Shown here piece after piece: positions 24,174-34,537 of a stretch of 54,041 nt of DNA. A model generated the notes under the pieces. That model worked only from the letters and a program-made list of their open reading frames with translations, was not told the origin of the DNA and did not search any database. The translations under genes and the position numbers were made by a program. Positions within the stretch are counted from its first letter, which is position 1. The number at the start of each line of letters is the position of its first letter. The stretch is from Porogramme epimiltina (Eukaryota > Basidiomycota > Agaricomycetes > Polyporales > Polyporaceae): the NCBI GenBank assembly GCA_900155495.1, contig FTLJ01000418.1:1-54041 (forward strand). The letters are read 5' to 3'.

Positions 24174-25134
24174 CGGTGGAGTTATTTCGAAGGTCGTTGA
24201 CGTGCTTTCCTCGGGACGGACAACGGTGATTTACGGACTCGTGTATTGTGATTTTGTATGAGCCTATTTCCGAGGTCGATGAGCACCACCCCACTCCGTC
24301 TGTATGGTAAAATCGTGCCAGAGAGTTCGCAAGGTGCGTGGTAGAACCGTGACGCCGTGCACCTCGTCGTCTTGGACGAGAATGCCACGTGGATAAAAAT
24401 GCCTAATTTGAGCGTCACGTGGCTGATGGATCGACGTCCCGGGGAACTTCCGCTGTTACCTAGAGAGCATTCTATAGCAACCTGAGCGCATAGGTTCGAA
24501 TCCTGGGTGTAGCAAATTATCCTACCCCGTATCTGTGTTCAAACTCACGATAACATGCCGGAAGTTAGGTATACGTTTATTGTTATATTATTGCTCGGTC
24601 CTTGCATGGATGTGACCACGACGCTGCCCGCTCTACAACGTTGAAATATCAGTGGAAAGGCTACCCTTCGTAGCGACTCGTAGAAATGGTACCATGAGAT
24701 GAGGCGTCGTTGTCATCAATCTTAGGAGCAAACAATATGGGAGCGTCATTGAAAAAATTTTCCCTACACAAACTCGGGTGCATCCGCGTGATCCGTCAGC
24801 TGAGGGGTGTAGATCTAGGCCCGACGGAGGCACCACAGGTGCCAGATCGCCACAAAGTCATCTTGGCGAGCTAAAGATGTTCCTACCGTAGACAGCAAAC
24901 ACTCATGCCCGAAAGTAGATTGACATTGCACATATCAAGGCACTGCATTTACCCCAGTCCTAGGGTGCGTACATAGTGTCCGTGTGTCCGTCAAGAGTCA
25001 AGAGTCAAGAATATACCACAACACCGTCCCAACCAGGGTCTCGCCGTAATCTGGGCTGCAGGTAAGCAGGAGCCAACACCTTCGATTGCGGTGCAAGAAC
25101 GTACCCATCCCTGTGATATCGGCCAATTACGACC
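24174..25134. other. intergenic
   Basis: About 960 bp with no supported gene. It contains a perfect B-box-like word (GGTTCGAATCC near 24493) without the rest of a tRNA, and a small AGTCAAG triplet repeat near 24993-25010. Confidence 0.45.
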
Positions 25135-25669
25135 CTACGCATCTGCCTCAATGATCTCGATGATGTCCGAAACGAGCGTCGGGAGTGCGTAATAAGTCGT
25201 GGCGGTGATGTTTACCGGGCCTGAAGCCGAGCTAGTAGCGTTGGCCGCGATGGACGTGTCACTGGTAAACGTCGCGTTGGTGGCGATGGACGTATCACTG
25301 GTGTACGTCGCGTTGGCCAGGAAGGAAGAAGATGCATAAGTCACGTTTGTTGGCGCGGCGTATGAGGAGGAAATATTGCAGTAGTCGACGGTCACCGTGA
25401 CGGTGACCACGGGATAACTAGTAGCGTTCGCGACTCCTGCGGCGCTGGACGTGGCGTTGGCCACGCCAATTGAGCTCGTGGCATTCCCCACAGTCGTCCA
25501 TGCCGTCGCGTTCGCCGCGACAGTCGAAGTGCTCACGTAGGCAGCCGCGCTACCTATGAATTGGTCGAGAACATAAGCACTGTGCATACGGAAGTCCTGT
25601 GATCCGGAGAAATAACTTGCCTTGCGCCGCAAGAGCAATAAGAGCGACATTAGAGAGAAGAGAAAACAT
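25135..25669 (-). CDS. small secreted Ser/Thr/Asn-rich protein with dense N-glycosylation sites
   Basis: Exon 1 is 25621-25669 (49 nt) and encodes a signal peptide (MFSLLSNVALIALAAQ). A 67-nt intron uses a GC donor (AAG/GCAAGT) and ends CATAG. Exon 2 is 25135-25553. No GT donor nearby keeps the frame. The mature protein, about 140 residues, is nearly all Ser, Thr, Ala, Asn and Val, with about ten N-x-S/T sequons, most of them NAT, spaced every 8-12 residues. Two 12-residue units (NATYTSDTSIAT and its copy) are direct repeats. There is one Cys and no clear GPI signal; it ends SDIIEIIEADA. No known domain. I infer a heavily glycosylated wall or matrix protein. Exon 1 matches exon 1 of the gene at 27147-28206 in length, phase and last residues (AAQG). 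Confidence 0.7.
25247..25318 (-). repeat. 36-bp direct repeat, two copies
   Basis: Two adjacent 36-bp units starting GCGATGGACGT on the plus strand at 25247 and 25283. They encode the 12-residue NAT...TSDTSIA unit in the glycoprotein gene. Confidence 0.8.
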
Positions 25670-27146
25670 AGTCGTTTCTGAAAGGCGACGGCGAAGAGTA
25701 TCAGGCGAGAGTGTCCGAAGGGAATGAAGGCACTACTCACCCAGGCAGGGTTAAAAGGGATTCGTGCACCCTCAGCGGCAGGGATACTAAGCCCGTACGC
25801 ACGCCCCCTTCATGGCCAGAGCCGAGTGCTCACAGATCCTCGGTGGCGTGGCTGATGCTGCGGAAATTAATGCAATGCTACACGTTGTAAGGGCACTATG
25901 TGCTTACGGATATACCCACAAGGACATTAATGGCCGCGATCTTTTGGTGCTCGCTCAGTTTCATTGGCCCGATTGTATTCTCGGGCCGATTCGCTCAATA
26001 CAAGTCGCCCGGGCACTGTGCCTGGGAGGTCGAAGCCTTTACGGCCGCGACCACACTCTACCCATACGGCGAGTAGCACGCCGAGGGACTCGGCATCTTC
26101 ACATATAGGTCACACACACAAGGCAATTCTACTGCTCGCGTTGAAAACCATGCATGTACTGCGGAAAACGGATGACAACTCCTTCCCTGGCAAGTCGAAC
26201 AAGGTTGCGCCGATAATCGATTACCTGTCAGGTATCCGGGTATGAGTTGAGCTCCAAATACGGACTCAGAGCACTTACTGTATCACGACATTGCATTGAC
26301 GTTTCGAGGGAGCTTGGACGCAGTGTGCAAAGCATGCATCTTAAGATGTGCGAAAGTAGTAGCCGTTCCGATTGAGGACCGCTGGAAGCGCCCAAGCGCT
26401 TGCGGACAGTATGTTTGGCTGTATTTGGGCGCGAGGCTACAAGGCCAGAGCTATGCATCGCTTGGCAGGGTCGTCAACGCGTCACCACCAGTTGCCACCG
26501 TGATGGCCGGCCGTGACAGAATTCCTCCCACTAACCCGCCCGAGGCCTGGTGGAGAGCGCGGAGGACATTGGAGATGCGAAAGCCGTTTCACAATCTCCA
26601 CCTGCTGCGCGATTACTGCGCACGGTCATTCACCGCCGTGCATCGTTAGTGGCGTATTCAGAGAGACGCTTCATGGTGTCGTCGGAGCGTTCTCGCGCTC
26701 GCTGCGCTGTGGTAACCCACACAGCTTGTGGTCAACACACCCGGACATAGGTGAGAATGTGCGCCGTAAGGACCGCTCTTGCTGAGCTGAACGTTACTCG
26801 AGAAGCGCTAGAGCTCACGCGTGAATGGCACTCAAATTGTTGGTAATACCGAAGTCGTAATATATTTGAGCGGTGCTACGCTAGTCCAAGAAGTATCGAT
26901 CCGAAAGCAGCAATATCAACAGGATACGTGTACGGACAGCAATGCCGACATAGTTGCGGGTGGTATCTACGAACGCGAACGGAAAAGCGACGCAGGAAAA
27001 ATGGAAAATGTAGGCGCGAAGCGCATGTCACAAAGAGTCCGCCTTCGTACACTACGACGATGTGCATTCTGTCCATCTTTGGTACCGTCAGGCACGACCC
27101 ATCGACGAAGTGTTGACCGTTGAAGGGGGGAGCATGGCTACGGCAC
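25670..27146. other. intergenic
   Basis: About 1.5 kb between the two related secreted-protein genes. Several frames of 60-117 codons occur on the plus strand but have no domain, no signal peptide and no splice pattern I can support. Confidence 0.4.
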
Positions 27147-28206
27147 TTAGAAAGTGCTCGACGAAGAAGCGGAAGACGTCGCCGTGGATGCCGACACGGA
27201 CGCGGAGACGCTGCTCGCGGTCACGGTACCGAGGAGGGAGCTTGAAGGCGCGATGGACGTCGTGAGCTGCGAGCTCGAAGGGGCGATGGAGGTCGAGAGG
27301 ACCGAGCCCGAAGGAGCCGTGGAGGTCAACAAGTCGGAGCTGGATGGTGCAGCAGACGTCGAGAGGATCGAGCTTGAAGGCGCGGCGGAGGTGCCGAAGG
27401 ACGACGACGGGAGCGCCTCCGTAGTGGTAATGAGGGAGGTGGACGCAACGGCCGTCGTGGTGGGTAAGGCGCTTGAACTCCCAACGGGGGTGCCAATGCT
27501 CGAAGCCGAACCGACTGTGCTCGTCTCGTAAATGGGACTCGAACTGCCGATGGGGGTGCCAATGCTCGACGCTGAGACGATGCTAATGGGGTGAACCGTA
27601 GGCCATGCGAAGGTGCACGAGGGGTGTTCGGTGCGCGTGAACGAGAACGTGCCGGAGGGGAAGTGGGAGAAGGACGAGAAGGTGCGTGTCTTGTGGCCAT
27701 GGCCGCCAACGGTGATGGTGACCCCGCTGCCGACGATGGTAGTGCCGCCGATGATGACAGTGGTGTCTGTGGCGGATGCGGAGGAAGCAGTCACCGTCGC
27801 CGACTCGGAGGCGGAAGCGGAAGAGGAGGCGGAGGCAGATGCAGACGCAGAGACGCTGCCGATGGAGCTCACAGCAGACACTGTGGCACTCGACGACACG
27901 GCGGTAGCGACGCTGCCAGACACGACACTGGACGAGGCGAACGTGGTGAAGGAGCCCTCGGAACTGGCGCTTTGGATGGAGCTCGGGGACACACTGCTGC
28001 CCGTGGAGAACGCTTCAGTGGTAGTAGCGGACGTGGCGGACGAAATGCTGATGATGTTGCTGAAGAGAATGTGCCGCTTGTCAACGGCGGCAGCGTGTCC
28101 TAAGAATTCACACTATTAGTACGCTGTGTTGGGTCTAGTAGAAAACAGATGTCTTACCCTGAGCAGCGAAGACAGCCGCGAGAACAAAACTGAAGAAGCG
28201 CGACAT
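27147..28206 (-). CDS. secreted mucin-like Ser/Thr-rich repeat protein
   Basis: Exon 1 is 28158-28206 (49 nt), a signal peptide MSRFFSFVLAAVFAAQ. After a 58-nt intron, exon 2 is 27147-28099. The product is about 333 residues. Behind the signal comes HAAAVDKRHILFS with a Lys-Arg, a possible Kex2-type cut. The rest is Ser/Thr/Ala-rich: an (SA)n block, a VIIGGTTIVGSGVTITVGG core, a stretch with Phe/His and one Cys (HPSCTFAW), a double unit SSIGTP(I/V)GSSS, then five 11-residue units of the APSSS type. No GPI signal: it ends SSSSTF. No catalytic domain. Known relatives by pattern are O-mannosylated wall proteins. A CCAAT/TATAA pair lies about 105 bp upstream (minus strand, near 28311-28318). Confidence 0.75.
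27238..27402 (-). repeat. 33-bp tandem repeat, five copies
   Basis: Units begin GAGC at 27238, 27271, 27304, 27337 and 27370 on the plus strand, exactly 33 bp apart. They encode five 11-residue units built around APSSS/APSGS in the mucin-like protein. Confidence 0.85.
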
Positions 28207-30956
28207 TGCGACGGTCGAATATATGGAGAGCTTTTGGTGGGGGGCTGTAGGGGGTGTGAGGCGAAGGAATGAAAAGAACCTGGGCTGTTCGAGGTTGGAA
28301 CTATGGGGCTTATATTGGTTGAGAGGGTGAGAAGCGCGCAGCCTACATGCGCTCAAGGGCACTCGGAGAACGACATGGTGCGGTTCGGCCGCGCATGCCT
28401 GCCGCGCTCAACAAGCGTGGTGTGAGAGTTCACGGCGTATGCGTGAGCTGTGAGTGACGTCGAAAGCACAGATTACGTGTCAACAATATCATAAAACCCG
28501 TCCGCAGGCAGGCGGCGATGAAACTGCTCCACCTTCGCTTGTTGATCCAGAGCGAATCGCCGGATGTAGATTAACTGATTCCTCCTATACCACGAGAAAT
28601 GGGCTGTCCTTCCTGAAGATAGTAGCTCAGCAAGCATACCACATGTAGAATGCAGTCGCGGCGACATCTCGCAAGCTTTAAGCTCACCCCATCGAGGGCC
28701 TCCTGCGGAGCTACCCTCGTTCACCTCGAGTCCAGAAACCTTCCTTGGTACAGTAGGATTGCTGACAAAGGATGCCAGGAAGCTATAGAGAAAGCTAAAC
28801 TGCCCTCTGATCGGGGACCGGAAGGTGTGCCGCCCCTTACATGACGCCGTATACGGGTATTCCCGAACGCGCGTTGGCTCGTTTCGGGAGTCACAGCCAC
28901 ACCGCAGCACCTCTGCAGATGGCTGATGAGCATGCCAGTCGGACTCGACCCACACAAGCGCCCTCTGACCTCTAACCTCGCTGGTTCCATTCAGTTCAGG
29001 GCCATACATCCCCTTCCGCTTGACCGGGGTATCTCACGATGTCGATTCTGCCCGCATTCCCGCAGTCAGTCAATACACACGCCGTTGCTGGCCGTGTGCT
29101 GTAGGTGTGAAGAAGCTCGCTAACTCTCCGCTCTTTCGGGAACGCTTGGGCGCCATATTCAAATTGATAGAGCAGTTGGATGGTGGGTCAATTCTGGTCA
29201 CCGCAACTCGACTCCGGTCCTTCATGGCGGTGGTCAGAGTTGACCCCCGGGCTGAGCATATGAGAGAACTCGCGTATTCCAGTATGGTGTCTGATGTAAG
29301 GGACCACAAGATGAACATACATACCGATTTGTGTGGATAATCGGGACGAATCTCGACTGAGTCGACTTTACAACGCTCCTCCCAAGGGCAGTGAGCCAAT
29401 TGCTCATACCTGCGTCCATCATTTAGTTCGCAGTTGTCGCCATGACAGGGATGTTGAGGTGGCTCAGCGACGTACGTGCTTGATATTCCGCGTATACCGC
29501 ATGATCATTCGACCCAGGATGGGCCTCAAAATAGAGTGGCCTGTCTTGATTCTTGAACACGAGTGTCTTCTGCTCCCCCGGCTGAGGAGCAAGTCCGCGC
29601 GCCGCCCGCAATATGATGATGGCTGACATTCGAGGATCTGCTTCACCCGTGAGTGCTATGCTAATGCTAGTGCGTCGGATCCGGGCACACGCACTGAGAG
29701 CGCAATAGAAGCGTTAAAGCTGGACGTCACGGCGGTACACATCTTGTTCCCGCTGCGGCTAGAACTCCGCTGCGTCAACACGCTAGAAATAGGTTGTTCC
29801 TACCATAGAATGATTCGGCGCCTGGCAAATAATGGTGCACTCCTGCAGCCTGTGCACAATGAGCGTCGCCGATGCACCTCCGTACGTTGCTTAGATGACA
29901 CGAAGGGGATTATACGCACCCGAGGAACCTTGATACGCGTAAGTCATCCGCAGTATGTTCCGTGTCTGCTTGAATTGATGGGAGTAGTGTTTCGAGAGAA
30001 CATATAGAGCTAAAGTCGCAGCATATCATCAGCGACATTATGTTATTAGACGGCAATGGAGGACAAACCTACAGAGGTCCTGACCATGGTCGGTGGCGAG
30101 TCGCTGAACTGGATTCGAACGACTTCAGAGTATGTGGCGCTAACGTGTTCGGCCGGGCGCCCTCGGCCATCAATGTCTTCTTCTTTTGAATGCTTATGTA
30201 ATAACGGGACTCGTCTGTCGACCAACGACGCATGTTGCACTGGACTCCGCCTTTTCCGCCCATCTAACACATGCCTTACTTGTGTCGTCATTTCTATTGA
30301 ACAGTACCCTCCGCGTAGCTACTCGCACCGTTTGCTGCGCACTTAGTGGCTCGGCCAAAGCCACGTCGCTGGTCGCGCCGGGACGAGCCGGCGGCCGCAA
30401 ACACGACACTGAGTTTGGGAGAGCATTCAAGTATAGTCACTGGTACGTCAAGTTGAGAACGTTTAAAAGTTACAGTAACTCATCAAAAATCTATAATAGC
30501 GCTACAGTTCTCCTTAGTTCGGCGTCACTGCTCGGAGTTAAGGTCCTACGAAGCAGGATGTTTTCTCAAATTCGAGACCACAGTTCGCCGCGTGCCACGC
30601 GCGTGTCTTCCATCCTTTCAGCGGACGCTTGCGCTTGAATCTCGTGCGACCACAGGTCCTTTGTGGCTGTCCTCGCACGCGACAAAGTGAAGGACGGCCA
30701 CTACGCTTTGCCCTCACTGCCACAGTGGCCCCTTCCCAATATGGAAAATTCGCTCGCTTATGTGGGTGGCGGACTGCAAGCCCAAGCGTCCTCTCATCCC
30801 GCGCCCTGAGTGTTGTCGAGACGAACGCTTTACCCTTTCTTTCATATTTATTCGACCGCATCATGGCGCGTTTTGCATCACTCAGTCGACTTCATACGCC
30901 TCGAGCAATCCCTCTAGCCCCGCTCCACGAGCCGAACACTCGAAACAGTTCTCAGA
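28207..30956. other. gene-poor stretch
   Basis: About 2.7 kb. Nothing supportable as a gene. A 178-codon minus frame at 28473-29009 has no domain, signal or coding bias that I can see. A tRNA-like remnant lies on the minus strand near 30087-30165 but does not fold. The last few hundred bases are the promoter side of the C2H2 gene. Confidence 0.45.
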
Positions 30957-32222
30957 ATGCCCAAGACCGCTCCTGCTGTCAAGTCCGCGACCAAGAGGCA
31001 CGATAGGGTACGTAACGTCACACATATCCTCCATGATTTTGCTTATGAGAAGTTGTGTAGACATTCATATGCGAAAAGTGCAAGAAGTCGCTCAAAGGCG
31101 ATCGCTCACGTCACGAAAGGACTCATCTCAGCGGGAAAGAGCGGTCACAGTAGTACGTCCTCATGCTCTACTGAATAACATCTACTGACACTTTTTCACC
31201 TACAGCGAGTGGACATGCTCCTTCTGCGGATTCGCAGACATGCAGAAGTCCAACGTGATAGATCACTACTGTCGTGCCCAGTGAGTATCTACTTTGGTTC
31301 GCTGTGCTGAAATCTTCTCATAACCCTTCACAGCACGCATGATAGGCCCCACGCGTGCACTTGGCCTGTCAAAGACGAAAGCGGAAAGACCAAGCCGTGC
31401 GGGAAGGACTTTGGGTGCGCATCCGGCCTGTCGAGGCACAAGAGGGATATACACGGCTACAATTACAAGGAGTCAGAAGATAAGTCTACGCGCTTCGGAG
31501 TGCTGAAGAAGTACGAGGAGTTCGTGATACCGCCACCATCTCTCGCGAAGCGCAAGCCCGGAGCTGTGGTCGCGAAGCCGCTGGCACAGCCATCCGCTCA
31601 CACTGTGCGCGTCAAACACGAACCGTTGGACTCTCGGGTTATCCCCTCGTCTCCCTATCACTCTCGGACCCCGGAGCGGACGTCGCCCTACTCGGCCTAT
31701 ATTAAGCGCGAGCCCTCCTACGACTCTCGGATACTCTCATACCCCGCCCCAGAGTTCAGGCGGAGCTTCAGCCCGTCTCCCCCGCTATACCACGACTATT
31801 CCTACCAGACGCACATCAAGACAGAGGCATCGGAGACTCGCATCAAGGCAGAGGCAATGGAGACGCACATTAAGATGGAAGCAATCGAAACGCGCATCAA
31901 GACGGAATCATTTGAGACGTACATCAAGACAGAGCCGGTAGAGCCTTCGCTATATGACCCACAAACCCCTTACATCAGGGCCGGCTCGCCGCCGCGTAGC
32001 ATCAAAATCGAGCCCGAGGAGCCTGAACTATTCCCAGATTCCTGGTCCGCTCGCTCGCGGAGCTACGAACCCGAGCGACCGGAACATTTCCACGGACATC
32101 CCTATCCTCAAGGTACACGGGTCATGTATGTACCTCAACAGTATACGGTGTACGCCCCAGTGCTCGTCACGAGCTCACGCGGTGTGCCGTACTCTGGGCA
32201 TAACTACGCGCGCAACTGGTGA
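30957..32222 (+). CDS. three-finger C2H2 protein with SUMO-motif array (family member 1)
   Basis: Four exons (30957-31007, 31061-31149, 31206-31280, 31334-32222), 367 residues. Start MPKTAPAVKSATKRHDR. Finger 1 is FICEKCKKS with H-x3-H; finger 2 is WTCSFCGF with DHYCRAH; finger 3 has an unusual C-x13-C loop (CTWPVKDESGKTKPC) and RHKRDIH. Intron 3 splits the last His codon of finger 2 (CA/C). The C-terminal half is disordered, rich in Pro, Tyr and Arg, and holds eight psi-K-x-E motifs: VKHE, IKRE, five in a 9-residue tandem repeat (residue pattern T-x-I-K-x-E-x-x-E), and IKIE. Such motifs are the known SUMO acceptor consensus. I infer a nuclear DNA-binding protein heavily modified by SUMO. Targets unknown. 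Introns match the two C2H2 genes at 42342 and 44099. Confidence 0.85.
31809..31943 (+). repeat. 27-bp tandem repeat, five copies, each a SUMO motif
   Basis: Five units of 27 bp in perfect register encode THIKTEASE, TRIKAEAME, THIKMEAIE, TRIKTESFE and TYIKTEPVE. Nucleotide divergence between units falls mostly outside the I-K-x-E core. Confidence 0.9.
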
Positions 32223-33163
32223 ACAGTTAAGTGGCGCGGGCCCGTGACTACGTCCATTCTTCCACACGTATCTTTTGTCTTCTCAAGGTCGTCCCCGATA
32301 ACACCCCATCTTGCTTCGGACCCTATCTTATACCTAATTTACTCACGCATACGGTACACAACCTTTGCAATTCCACTTGGCTCCCCTCGAGCCTAATATC
32401 TCTCCGTTTCGTGGCATGTTGACAAAGAAACACCGCAAAACGAAGAATTTGTGCATATGGGCATACGAAGGGTGAATAGAGTGCATTTAGAATACATGGG
32501 AAAGGGATAGACGCCTTTCGGGTGAGCAACACCGCGCAGCTTGCTTGGACAGAAAGATGTCTAGCACGACAGCAGCATACCAGTGACGCGGGTCCTATTT
32601 ACGTGCGCGAGCTGGCCCCCATCAGCTGCGGGTGGCGCCACTGGTAACCGTGTCGCGCCATGACATCTGGCCTGTGTCTTCGTGCGGGCATGTCTGCGAC
32701 CCTTCGGCGGGGAGAAGAGGGGTGTGGGAGTGGGCGAACGGAGGTAGGTGGGATCACGAGAAGGAAGTATGGAAAAACATGGGTGAAAAGAATGGTCAAC
32801 CATACGTAGAAAGGTAGAGGAAAAAAGGTTGAGCGTAGGCGAAGAAGATGGATTTGATTCAGGAAGGGATAGAGAGGGTTGTATGGAGTTGTTGCGGTAG
32901 GCCTCTACGCCGAAGCTGACGGCCAAGACCGTAGCGACGTTGTGGGAAAGTGATGCCAAACGCCGAACGCATAGACTTTGCAGAAAGAAAACGGGCGTAT
33001 GTTGGACGGATTGTGGACTCTCGCAGCCATCCTTCTACTTGCGCGGAGCGCGCGACGGCCCCGGTGCACCCTTGTCGTCGTCCCGTTTGGGAAAACTGCG
33101 ATGTAGGGAATGCGGTCGGTAATCGAGTTCGACCCTAGCTTCAGTTGGAGAATGAAATGCTCA
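32223..33163. other. convergent intergenic
   Basis: About 940 bp between the 3' ends of the C2H2 gene and the next minus-strand gene. A 132-codon minus frame (32561-32959) has no support beyond being open. Confidence 0.45.
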
Positions 33164-34155
33164 CTATTTCTCAAGTGGCCCTCCATGAGTCTTCCAGATA
33201 GCGTCCTTCGCGTTGCGGTCTCTGTAGAGCTTCGTTGTCCTCTTGCCCGGAACTTTGGCACTAGCGAATCAGGGGTGAGCGGGACAGACTGATGACAGCT
33301 AGCGAACAGGGGTAGACTCTATGCTTACCTCTTCTCGTGCGGGATCTCATCTATAGCCTTGGTGTTCAGTAACTTCCCGTACTTCTTCCTCAACTCCGTC
33401 CTCGTCATCTGGTGTGCGTGCCCGTGTCAGTCCCGGCTGTACCGGAGTCCAACTAGGGATAAGCTGACCTTTTCATCGTCCTCTCCTTCACGACCTCGCT
33501 TGACGCCCCGGGGAGGCACGACATTCACTGGATCCGATGGTGGATCAACCAAAGGCAGCAACATGCCATTATGGGATGCGGTCCCTCCGACCTCCGAGAG
33601 ACCTTCGGCCTCCCGGATCCTCTCTTTCAACAATACTGGGGACTCTCGTAGAGAGTCTTCGAATACGTCGAGGGTTTTCACGAGTGCGGTACTGTGCTCA
33701 ATGCCATTGACCGTTGTAACACCATAATGATCCTGCGTAACACTTTGTTTAACTTCTTTTCCGTCATGTTCGATACTATCAACATACTGTTCATTCTGTA
33801 TTCCAAAATCATCGATTTCGCGTTTAACCATAATATCGCCTGAAAGTTGACTCGAATAAAATCCAGCATAATCTTCGTGAACCTCGTGCTTAATCACTAG
33901 ATCATCAAAAGTTTCGCTTTTATTCACTGTATCAACGATGTTTCCATTATGTGCAACGGTTTCAATAACGTGATCATTATGCTCTGTGCTCTCTGTGTCC
34001 GTGTTTACGCCTCTGCAAGCTACATCCGCACGACCGTCGAGAGACGGGACGAGACGGGAAGCTGCTTCGAGTCCAAGAATGTCAGTGCCTAGTATTCATC
34101 ACGGAGTGGACGGAAACTCACTAGAATTAGCGGCATCATTGACTTGGGCAGACAT
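33164..34155 (-). CDS. conserved-looking acidic protein of unknown function
   Basis: Four exons (34122-34155, 33469-34064, 33329-33408, 33164-33260) give 268 residues. Start MSAQVNDAANS. For intron 1 a 33-nt choice also keeps frame, but I took the 57-nt one, which has a CTGAC branch site and GAAG acceptor. The first ~150 residues are acidic and disordered with DLVIKHE and MVKREIDD, two psi-K-x-E sites; a basic patch GVKRGREGEDDEK follows. The last 58 residues are basic and ordered (TELRKKYGKLLNTKAIDE, KVPGKRTTKLYRDRN, KDAIWKTHGGPLEK), the part most likely conserved. I do not recognise the family. The N-terminal half is clearly AT-richer than its neighbours. It converges on the SUMO-motif C2H2 gene. 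Confidence 0.65.
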
Positions 34156-34537
34156 AATGTGTGCGGATAGCAAGAACTGGCAAGCTGGTGGTGGAGAAAA
34201 GGGAAGCGACGACGACGCGCAGTCCCGCCGGTCGAGGGTCCATATAAGCTGGCGCGTAAGTATTCCAAATTCCGTAAAGATCCGCGTCGATGCCGAGCTT
34301 ACGCGTCACCTGTGCCGCGTTGGCGCTGGTACGCTTAGCGCGCGCTAAGCTTACGACTACGAGTCAATGGTTCAATAATACCTTACTCTTGAGATCTCAT
34401 GTAAATCGTCCTGCATTCAAAGGTTCGTATTCTACGGACATTCCATGAAAGCCATGCGAGACCCTGACGAGCTTCCCCCTGTGAAAACTAGGGAATTCGT
34501 GTATACAATGTAGACCGTCGACGAAGTGTCCGAGGGC
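34156..34537. other. intergenic
   Basis: About 380 bp: promoter of the preceding minus-strand gene (ATATAAG on the plus strand near 34242) and the 3' flank of the kinase-like gene. No gene. Confidence 0.5.

Noticed and set aside
24405..24515. tRNA-like element with perfect box B word GGTTCGAATCC
   Set aside because: The T stem has a mismatch, no acceptor partner or proper A box lies at the right distance, and no anticodon arm can be drawn.
28473..29009. 178-codon minus-strand frame
   Set aside because: No domain, signal peptide or splice context, and mixed composition; probably open by chance.
30087..30165. Minus-strand tRNA-like remnant (GGCCGAG, CTCTGAAG, TTCGAATCC, CAGCGAC)
   Set aside because: The words occur in tRNA order, but the anticodon and T stems do not pair and bases seem to be missing. 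At best it is a decayed copy.
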